Assembly: GCA_017425345.1 (NCBI GenBank)
Contig: JAFOML010000004.1
Location: 1-16,886 of the forward strand
Direction of reading: 5' to 3'
Length of the DNA: 16,886 nucleotides
Source of the DNA: Eubacterium sp.
Lineage (GTDB): Bacteria; Bacillota_A; Clostridia; Peptostreptococcales; Anaerovoracaceae
Each line of letters opens with the position of its first letter. Within the stretch, counting starts at the first letter, position 1. Of this stretch, positions 1-5,953 are shown in pieces. A program made the translations under genes and the position numbers. Under the pieces are notes generated by a model, which saw only the letters and a list, made by a program, of their open reading frames with translations, was not told the DNA's origin and did no database searches.

Positions 1-1
1 G

Positions 2-622
2 GGGGAGGGCGCAGGCGAGAAGATCGCGCAGGTGATCGATATGGTTAATGAGAAATTCCCGGAGACGGAGATCCTCATCGTCGGAAGAGGCGGAGGCTCT
101 GCGGAAGACCTCTGGGCGTTCAACGAAGAAGCCGTGGCCAGAAGCATCTACCGTTCCGCGATTCCTGTCGTATCGGCAGTCGGCCATGAGATCGACTTTA
201 CGATCTCGGATATGGTTGCCGATGTCCGGGCTGCGACACCTACGGCAGCCGCGCAGATCGCCGTTCCCGACACCGGTGAACTGCTGGAAGAGATTCGCAA
301 AAGGAAACAGGAACTGCTTCAGCAGCTGCAGAACAAGGTGATGTATCAGTCTCTGATCGCGGAGAATCTAGCGGAATCCATGCGGCAGACCTGCTTAAAC
401 CGGATCGATTCGGCGCAGCAGAAGCTGGAAGCCGAAAAACGCCTGCTGGAAGCGCACGATCCGAGAGCGATCCTTTCGCTCGGCTATGCGATCGCAGAAA
501 CCGAAGACGGAACGGTCGTTACGGACAGCCGGCAGTTAGCACCGGACGATCAGATCCGCCTGCAGTTCCGCACAGGCGCTGCAGCCGCTCGCATCACAGA
601 AGTCAGGGGGGATGAAGAATGA
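2..622 (+). CDS. xseA: Exodeoxyribonuclease VII large subunit (5'-truncated by window edge)
   Basis: This is the C-terminal half of the large, catalytic subunit of exonuclease VII, which with XseB degrades single-stranded DNA to oligonucleotides in the cytoplasm. The frame is open from base 2, so the start and the N-terminal OB-fold lie outside the window; about 206 residues remain of a family that is usually 400-450 long. Family signatures are visible: [16 protein letters not shown], then [26 protein letters not shown], which carry the conserved catalytic-region Arg, His and Asp residues. A charged helical stretch follows ([14 protein letters not shown] onward), expected as the XseB-binding coiled coil, and then the usual C-terminal LSLGYAI motif. 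The TGA stop overlaps the xseB start as ATGA, a sign of translational coupling. The family assignment is very secure. Confidence 0.96.
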   Translation, partial: GEGAGEKIAQVIDMVNEKFPETEILIVGRGGGSAEDLWAFNEEAVARSIYRSAIPVVSAVGHEIDFTISDMVADVRAATPTAAAQIAVPDTGELLEEIRKRKQELLQQLQNKVMYQSLIAENLAESMRQTCLNRIDSAQQKLEAEKRLLEAHDPRAILSLGYAIAETEDGTVVTDSRQLAPDDQIRLQFRTGAAAARITEVRGDEE

Positions 623-807
623 ATACCGAGCTCAGCTTCGAAGAAGCGCTGGAAAAGCTGAAGGAAGCATCGGAAAAGATCAAGGATCCGGATACGAGAC
701 TTGCGGATTCACTGCAGTGCTATGAGGAAGGCATGCAGTATTACCAGATCTGCAGCAGGATCCTGACCGAAGCCAGACAGAAGATCGAAACCTATTCCGA
801 AGAGTAA
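619..807 (+). CDS. xseB: Exodeoxyribonuclease VII small subunit
   Basis: This 62-residue protein is the small subunit of exonuclease VII; several copies bind the helical part of XseA and are needed for a functional nuclease. The pattern [16 protein letters not shown] followed by [16 protein letters not shown] is the XseB signature: two amphipathic helices with a conserved LxxSLxxYEEG turn. The length is normal for the family (60-80 residues). The ATG overlaps the xseA stop by 4 nt, so it is probably translated by ribosomes finishing xseA. The xseA-xseB-ispA-dxs-tlyA order is well known in Bacillota and supports the call. Confidence 0.95.
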   Translation: MNTELSFEEALEKLKEASEKIKDPDTRLADSLQCYEEGMQYYQICSRILTEARQKIETYSEE

Positions 808-825
808 TAGATACTGAGGTAAAGC

Positions 826-1719
826 ATGAGAGAGAATTATGACGAATACAAAATGATGGTAGACGAACACCTGCTGGATTTTATTCCCGCGGTGGATCCG
901 ATCAGCAAGACTTTGTACGACTCTATGAAATACAGCCTTATGGCAGGCGGAAAACGCCTCAGACCGGTGCTCCTCCTCGCGGCCTGCGAGTTTGCAGGCG
1001 GGGACAGCACCGCCGCGTTGCCGTTCGCCTGCGCGATGGAATACATCCACACGTACTCTCTGATCCACGATGATCTGCCGGCAATGGACGATGATGAGAT
1101 GCGCCGCGGCGTTCCGACGAACCACATCGTCTACGGGCCAGGCATTGCAACGCTGGCAGGAGACGGGCTGCTGAATACGGCATTCGAGATCATGCTGAAG
1201 AATATGTACATCCGTTTTGACGATCCGGACAAGCTGAAAAAACGCATCAATGCGGCCTATGCTATTGCAAAGGGCGCCGGGATCGGCGGCATGGTCGCCG
1301 GTCAGGTCGCGGATCTGGAAGCAGAAAGCCAGGAAGCCTCCGCGGAAGTGCTGGATTACATCCACCTGAATAAGACTGCCGCGATGATCCGCGCTGCGAT
1401 CGAAGCAGGGCTGTACCTCGGAGATCCGGACGAGGATATGATCCGGAACATGACGGTCTATGCGGAATGTCTCGGTCTGGCATTCCAGATCGCGGATGAT
1501 ATCCTGGACGTCAGCGGCAACGCGGAAGAGATGGGAAAAGGCGTCGGAGAAGACGCGAAAAACGACAAGCTGACCTATGTTTCCATGCACGGCATCGAGG
1601 AAGCACGGGAAAAGCTGCATGAGCTGACACAGCGGGCGGTCGACGCGATCGCGGAATACTACGATAATGCGCTGTTCTTCCGGGAACTCGTGCTCAAACT
1701 GGAAAACAGGAGCAGCTAG
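826..1719 (+). CDS. ispA: Polyprenyl (farnesyl) diphosphate synthase
   Basis: This 297-residue, cytoplasmic, Mg-dependent prenyltransferase condenses IPP with allylic diphosphates. The first aspartate-rich motif is DDLPAMDDD (residues 82-90), the bacterial form with two extra residues, followed by RRG. The second is DDILD (224-228), followed by a conserved Lys-rich stretch around GKGVGEDAKNDK. GGKRLRP at 41-47 is the IPP-binding region. Tyr77 lies five residues before the first motif; in bacterial farnesyl diphosphate synthases an aromatic residue there limits the product to C15, so FPP is the likely product, although GGPP cannot be excluded. The start is ATG 826 behind a modest TGAGGT site. 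It sits 18 nt after xseB and 28 nt before the chosen dxs start, so substrate supply and use are co-expressed. Confidence 0.93.
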   Translation: MRENYDEYKMMVDEHLLDFIPAVDPISKTLYDSMKYSLMAGGKRLRPVLLLAACEFAGGDSTAALPFACAMEYIHTYSLIHDDLPAMDDDEMRRGVPTNHIVYGPGIATLAGDGLLNTAFEIMLKNMYIRFDDPDKLKKRINAAYAIAKGAGIGGMVAGQVADLEAESQEASAEVLDYIHLNKTAAMIRAAIEAGLYLGDPDEDMIRNMTVYAECLGLAFQIADDILDVSGNAEEMGKGVGEDAKNDKLTYVSMHGIEEAREKLHELTQRAVDAIAEYYDNALFFRELVLKLENRSS

Positions 1720-1747
1720 AGAAGGCAGACTATTGAAGGCAGATATA

Positions 1748-3595
1748 ATGAGAAAGAAACTGACAGACTATCATTTCCCCGAGGATCTGAAGGAGATGGA
1801 TGAGAAGGAGCTGAATCTTCTCTCTTATGCGATCCGGGACTTCCTCGTGGAAAGCGTATCAAAGACAGGAGGCCATCTGGCCTCCAATCTTGGCGTGGTG
1901 GAACTGACGATCGGACTTCACCGTGTATTCCACACACCGGAGGATAAGATCATCTGGGACGTGGGACATCAGTCTTACGTTCACAAGATCCTGACCGGAA
2001 GGGCAGAAGGGTTTTCGCACCTGCGGCAGACGGGCGGCATGAGCGGCTTTCCCAAGACCTGCGAAAGCCCCCATGACTGCTATGAGACCGGGCATTCCAG
2101 CACGTCTCTTTCCGCAGCGGCGGGCATGGCGTGCGCCAGAGACCTGAAGGGGGAAGACTATCATGTGATCGCCGTGATCGGGGACGGATCCCTGACCGGC
2201 GGCATGGCATTTGAAGCGCTGAACAACATCGGGGCTTCCAAATCCAATGTCATCATCATCCTGAATGATAACGGCATGTCCATCGCGCGAAATATCGGCG
2301 GCATCAGCAACCACCTCAGAAAGCTCCGTACATCCGACTCCTATCAGGAGACCAAGGAGAAGATGAAGCAGACCCTTACGCGCATTCCATACGTAGGAGA
2401 GGGCATCTACCACGGACTCCGCGGCGCCCGCGACCGTGTCAAGTATGCGATCCTTGAGGAAGGCGTCCTGTTTGAAGAGCTCGGCTTTACCTATCTCGGA
2501 CCCGTCGACGGTCACGAGATCAGAGACGTGATCGAATCACTGGAGCAGGCGAAGCATGTACATGGGCCTGTGCTCATCCACATGATCACAGAAAAGGGGA
2601 AGGGGTACCGCAACGCAGAGACGGATCCGGACCGCTTCCACGGCATCGGTCCCTTCGACGTCGAAACCGGAATGCCGCTGAAACCCTCCGGCGTCACATT
2701 CTCAAAAGTCATGGGGGAGACCGCTCTCAGGCTGGCCGAAACAAATCCCGCCATCGTGGCGATCACCGCTGCCATGGGCTCTGCGACAGGACTGGGACCG
2801 TTCGAGAAAGCCTATCCGGACCGGTTCTTCGACGTAGGCATTGCGGAGGCTCACGCGGTGACATTCGCGGCGGGACTCGCGCGGGGCGGCATGCATCCGC
2901 TGGTCGCGATCTATTCCTCCTTCCTGCAGCGCGCGTACGACCAGATCGTTGAGGATGTCTGTTTACAAAATCTACCGGTCGTCTTCGCCATCGACCGCGC
3001 CGGAATCGTTGGCGCGGACGGGGAGACGCATCACGGAACACTGGATCTTTGCTATCTGACGTCCATCCCGAATATGACCGTTCTGACACCGGCAGACGGA
3101 AACGAGCTGCAAGCGATGCTGGAATGGGCGTTCCGCCAGAACGGACCGGTCGCGATCCGGTATTCCCGCGGGGAATGCGGCTTCGACGCTTCGGTGGAAA
3201 CGCCGTTCAACGGCGAGGATATCCGCCTGAAGGAAGGGAAAGACGTCGATATCCTGGCAGTCGGAACCAGACGGCAGGCCGCGCTGGACGCGGCAGAGAT
3301 CCTGAAAGAAAGCGGGATCGACGCGGGCGTTCTCGGCGTGCGCTCTGCAAAGCCTCTTAGCTGCTCCGTGATGAGCGGCATACGTCTAATCGCAACTGTC
3401 GAAGACGGATATATCTACGGCGGAGTGGGAGAGCACCTTGCGAACTTCCTTCCGGAAGGCGTGCGCGCAATTCACTTCGGATGGCCGGACCGCTTCATCG
3501 AACACGGTTCTCCGGTCGATCTGTACCGGAAATACGGACTGGACAGCGCATCCATTGCAGAAAGGATCCGAAAAGAAATTGAAAGAGAGACTTGA
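1748..3595 (+). CDS. dxs: 1-deoxy-D-xylulose-5-phosphate synthase
   Basis: This thiamine-diphosphate enzyme makes DXP from pyruvate and glyceraldehyde 3-phosphate, the first step of the MEP isoprenoid pathway; DXP also feeds thiamine and pyridoxal synthesis. From ATG 1748 it has 615 residues, normal for the family. The ThDP motif starts at GDGSLTGG (145-152) and ends with NDN (173-175). SNLGVVELT, HQSYVHK and TGHSSTS are typical of the N-terminal domain. The transketolase domain has the expected catalytic Glu in GIAEAHAVTFAAGLA (about Glu367), then SSFLQRAYDQ. The frame is open 27 codons further upstream, but that stretch overlaps ispA and does not look like Dxs; GAAGG at 1735-1739 supports ATG 1748. 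A TTG at 1733 is a weaker alternative start. Confidence 0.96.
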   Translation: MRKKLTDYHFPEDLKEMDEKELNLLSYAIRDFLVESVSKTGGHLASNLGVVELTIGLHRVFHTPEDKIIWDVGHQSYVHKILTGRAEGFSHLRQTGGMSGFPKTCESPHDCYETGHSSTSLSAAAGMACARDLKGEDYHVIAVIGDGSLTGGMAFEALNNIGASKSNVIIILNDNGMSIARNIGGISNHLRKLRTSDSYQETKEKMKQTLTRIPYVGEGIYHGLRGARDRVKYAILEEGVLFEELGFTYLGPVDGHEIRDVIESLEQAKHVHGPVLIHMITEKGKGYRNAETDPDRFHGIGPFDVETGMPLKPSGVTFSKVMGETALRLAETNPAIVAITAAMGSATGLGPFEKAYPDRFFDVGIAEAHAVTFAAGLARGGMHPLVAIYSSFLQRAYDQIVEDVCLQNLPVVFAIDRAGIVGADGETHHGTLDLCYLTSIPNMTVLTPADGNELQAMLEWAFRQNGPVAIRYSRGECGFDASVETPFNGEDIRLKEGKDVDILAVGTRRQAALDAAEILKESGIDAGVLGVRSAKPLSCSVMSGIRLIATVEDGYIYGGVGEHLANFLPEGVRAIHFGWPDRFIEHGSPVDLYRKYGLDSASIAERIRKEIERET

Positions 3596-4382
3596 CGTAC
3601 TGCTGGTACAGCAGGGATATTTTGCCTCCCGCGAGAGAGCCAAGATCGCGATCATGGAAGGAATCGTGTTCGTGGACGGACAGCGCAGCGACAAGGCCGG
3701 AACCAAGATCAATACGGAATGTCAGATCGAAGTCCGCGGCAGCACCTGTCCTTACGTGAGCCGCGGCGGCTATAAGCTGGAGAAGTCGATCGAGACGTTC
3801 GCGATCGATCTGAACGGAAAGATCTGTATGGATATCGGCGCTTCGACCGGTGGCTTCACGGACTGTATGCTGCAGAACGGCGCATCGAAGGTCTACAGCA
3901 TCGATGTCGGCTACGGACAGCTCGACTGGAAGCTCCGGACCGACGACCGTGTCGTAAACATAGAAAAATGCAACGTCCGCTATCTGGATCCGGAGCTGAT
4001 TCAGGATCCGATCGACTTTATCAGCATCGACGTATCCTTCATCTCCCTGAAACTGGTCCTCCCGGTTGCCGCAAGGCACCTGAAAGAAGAGGGCAGCATG
4101 GTATGCCTGGTCAAACCGCAGTTCGAAGCGGGCAGGGAACAGGTAGGAAAGAACGGGATCGTCAGAGACAAGGCCGTTCACGAAGAAGTGATCCGGAATG
4201 CCGCCTCTTACGCGGAGGAGAACGGACTTGTCCCATATGGCCTGACCTGGTCTCCGGTGACCGGCGCAAAAGGCAATATTGAATATTTATTACATGTTGG
4301 CAAAAACCCAAATCTGCGTTATAATGACGATATAATCAGAAATGTGGTTTTGAGTTCCCACAAGGAGCTCTCGGGGCATTGA
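3579..4382 (+). CDS. tlyA: TlyA family rRNA (cytidine-2'-O)-methyltransferase
   Basis: TlyA proteins are SAM-dependent methyltransferases that 2'-O-methylate cytidines in 16S and/or 23S rRNA; loss in other bacteria gives capreomycin resistance. The protein has 267 residues from the chosen TTG start, matching the usual 268 or so. An S4 RNA-binding domain (1-60) is followed by SRGGYKLEK and a Rossmann fold with DIGASTGGFTD (85-95) as the SAM loop. A K-D-K-E tetrad like that of FtsJ/TlyA enzymes is present at Lys66, Asp151, Lys179 and Glu235. The TTG at 3579 overlaps the end of dxs by 17 nt and has AAAGGA at 3561-3566, somewhat distant. The frame is open further upstream, but that part is just dxs read in another frame. 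The last 80 nt carry a promoter for the next gene. Confidence 0.93.
   Translation: MKERLDVLLVQQGYFASRERAKIAIMEGIVFVDGQRSDKAGTKINTECQIEVRGSTCPYVSRGGYKLEKSIETFAIDLNGKICMDIGASTGGFTDCMLQNGASKVYSIDVGYGQLDWKLRTDDRVVNIEKCNVRYLDPELIQDPIDFISIDVSFISLKLVLPVAARHLKEEGSMVCLVKPQFEAGREQVGKNGIVRDKAVHEEVIRNAASYAEENGLVPYGLTWSPVTGAKGNIEYLLHVGKNPNLRYNDDIIRNVVLSSHKELSGH
4297..4325 (+). promoter_or_regulatory. Sigma-A type promoter inside the 3' end of tlyA
   Basis: TTGGCA (4297-4302, one mismatch from consensus) is separated by exactly 17 bp from a perfect TATAAT (4320-4325). The surrounding DNA is clearly richer in A/T than the rest of tlyA. Transcription would start near 4332 and give a 5' leader of about 105 nt to the aminotransferase. 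This is sequence matching only; no transcript data are available. Confidence 0.72.
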
Positions 4383-4437
4383 TATTTCAATCAATTCCTG
4401 AATTTTTAGAAATTAAGAAAAAAGGAGATTTAGAGTT

Positions 4438-5637
4438 ATGAACATTTCTAAGCGAGTTTCTGAGATGCAGTTTTCTCCCATCCGTAAGTTCAATCCGATC
4501 GCGATCAAGGCAGAAGCTGATGGCAAGAAGGTCTATCATCTGAACATCGGTCAGCCGGACATCGAGACACCGGCCGTATTCATGGACGCGATCCGCGCTT
4601 ACAAGCCGAAGGTCATCGCTTACGGCGAGTCCGCAGGACTTCCGATCCTGCAGGATGCGATCATCGAGTATTATGGAAAGATCGGCGTAGAGCTTGAGAG
4701 AAAAGACATCATCGTCACCACTGGTGGTTCAGAAGCACTGCTGATGGCATTCCTGAGCGTTATGAACGATGGCGACCAGGTCCTGATGGCTGAGCCTTTC
4801 TACACGAACTACAATACATTTGCCAAAGAGGCAGGCGGCAGCGTAGCTCCGATCACGACGGTAGCAGCTGACGGATTTGCTTATGCGAAGAAGGACCTTC
4901 TTGAGAAGAGCCTGACTCCGAACACCAAGGCAATCGGATGCATCACACCGGGCAACCCGACAGGAAATGTCCTGACTCATGAAGATATGAAGGTCATCTG
5001 CGAGTTCGCTAAGGAGCATGATCTCTGGATCATCGCAGATGAGGTTTACAGAGAATTCGTATATGACGGACGTGAGCTGGCATCCTTCGGACAGATGACA
5101 GATTATCTCGACAGAATCATCCTGATCGACTCTGTCTCCAAGAGATTCTCCGCATGCGGCGCTCGTATCGGCTGCATCATCTCCAAGAACGAAGAGCTGA
5201 TGGCTGGCGTTATGAAGATCGCGCAGGGCAGACTCTGCTCCTCCACGATCGACCAGGTAGGCGCTGCTGCGCTGTACACTGTACCGCAGTCCTATTATGA
5301 GGAAGTCAATAAGGAATACTGCGCTAGAAGAGATACCGTTCATGCAGAGCTGATGAAGATCCCTGGTGTCATCTGTGAGAAGCCGGGTGGAGCATTCTAC
5401 ATGACCGTCAAGCTGCCGGTAGAGGATGCGGAAGATTTCCTGATGTTCCTGCTGACTGAGTTTGACGACAATGGTGAGACCGTCATGTTTGCTCCGGCAA
5501 GCGGTTTCTACGCGACTCCAAACATCGGTAAGGATGAGATCCGTATCGCTTATATCCTCAAGCAAGAGGATCTGGTCAGAGCAGCTCAGCTGATCGACCT
5601 CGGACTGAAGGCTTACAACAAGAAGCTCGGAAAATAA
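4438..5637 (+). CDS. Class I/II PLP-dependent aminotransferase (AspB-like)
   Basis: This 399-residue fold-type I pyridoxal phosphate aminotransferase is probably cytosolic and moves amino groups between an amino acid and a 2-oxo acid. Visible landmarks are LNIGQPDIETP (35-45), TTGGSEAL (94-101), the cofactor motif NPTG (173-176), DEVY (201-204) with the Asp that contacts the pyridine nitrogen, the Schiff-base Lys235 in SVSKRFSACGARIG, Arg243 in the phosphate site, and a C-terminal RIAY with the expected carboxylate-binding Arg. It resembles the aspartate aminotransferase-like COG0436 group; the true substrate cannot be read from sequence. AAAGGAGAT lies about 8 nt before ATG 4438. It has its own promoter and terminator. 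Arg is mostly AGA or CGT here, unlike the CGC/CGG-rich mutS, which suggests high expression. Confidence 0.92.
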   Translation: MNISKRVSEMQFSPIRKFNPIAIKAEADGKKVYHLNIGQPDIETPAVFMDAIRAYKPKVIAYGESAGLPILQDAIIEYYGKIGVELERKDIIVTTGGSEALLMAFLSVMNDGDQVLMAEPFYTNYNTFAKEAGGSVAPITTVAADGFAYAKKDLLEKSLTPNTKAIGCITPGNPTGNVLTHEDMKVICEFAKEHDLWIIADEVYREFVYDGRELASFGQMTDYLDRIILIDSVSKRFSACGARIGCIISKNEELMAGVMKIAQGRLCSSTIDQVGAAALYTVPQSYYEEVNKEYCARRDTVHAELMKIPGVICEKPGGAFYMTVKLPVEDAEDFLMFLLTEFDDNGETVMFAPASGFYATPNIGKDEIRIAYILKQEDLVRAAQLIDLGLKAYNKKLGK

Positions 5638-5674
5638 GACTGCAAGGTACATGCAGACTGAAACATGAAAACCG

Positions 5675-5733
5675 GGAACCGATGCAAACCGCGGCTTCAC
5701 CGCTTCGACCTGCATCGGTTCCAGTTGTTTTTT
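5675..5733 (+). terminator. Intrinsic terminator after the aminotransferase gene
   Basis: A perfect 12-bp inverted repeat, GGAACCGATGCA (5675-5686) and TGCATCGGTTCC (5711-5722), is followed a few bases later by TTTTTT (5728-5733). The 24-nt loop is larger than usual, but its CGCGG and CCGCTTCG parts could pair locally. It lies 37 nt after the stop codon and separates this gene from the mutS operon. Confidence 0.85.
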
Positions 5734-5734
5734 A

Positions 5735-5787
5735 AGTCGGAGCGTAGCTCCTGGCGTGCTCGCACGTCAAGGACGTAGCGAACGACT
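5735..5787 (+). other. Cluster of small hairpins in the region upstream of mutS
   Basis: Just after the terminator lie short inverted repeats. GGAGC-GTA-GCTCC is at 5739-5751, and GGCGTGC/GCACGTC (one G-U pair, 2-nt loop) is at 5753-5768. AGTCG (5735-5739) can pair with CGACT (5783-5787), enclosing both. No reading frame here looks coding. It may form one unit with the larger fold at 5790-5904, or be a degraded repeat. The function is unknown. Confidence 0.45.
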
Positions 5788-5789
5788 GC

Positions 5790-5904
5790 AACGGGCGCCG
5801 GGAGCTTCAGCTCCTCCGGCTTTCAGTGGGGGATTATAACCCACCACTGAAAGTCGGAAATGGAACCCGCCGCCTATAGAGGCGGGGGACATCCGGCGCC
5901 CGTT
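5790..5904 (+). ncRNA. Putative structured RNA or palindromic element upstream of mutS
   Basis: A perfect 12-bp inverted repeat closes the element: AACGGGCGCCGG (5790-5801) with CCGGCGCCCGTT (5893-5904). Inside are three further stems: GAGC-TTCA-GCTC (5802-5813); a 14-bp stem CCGGCTTTCAGTGG / CCACTGAAAGTCGG (5816-5829 with 5844-5857, one G-U pair) extended by GGG/CCC across a bulged A; and CCCGCC/GGCGGG (5866-5871 with 5881-5886). Together they make a four-way junction with unpaired linkers at 5858-5865 and 5887-5892. There is no T-run after it, so it is not a normal terminator. It ends 49 nt before mutS. Structured RNAs and ends of IS200/IS605-type elements can look like this, but I cannot match it to a known family. 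Either strand is possible. Confidence 0.5.
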
Positions 5905-5953
5905 ATAAGAACGAATAGCACTGACTTTTAAGAAACAGAAAGGTGGAACTCTA

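Noticed and set aside
1667..1747. 27-codon N-terminal extension of dxs overlapping ispA
   Set aside because: The extra residues are ispA sequence read in another frame, do not resemble Dxs, and the ATG at 1748 has a suitable ribosome binding site.
4729..5715. A 328-codon open frame on the - strand opposite the aminotransferase
   Set aside because: No domain is recognisable, it crosses the terminator hairpin, and the + strand product has a full set of aminotransferase motifs.
5730..5910. CRISPR array in the hairpin-rich region
   Set aside because: The palindromes differ in sequence and spacing; there are no identical repeats with regular spacers and no cas genes.
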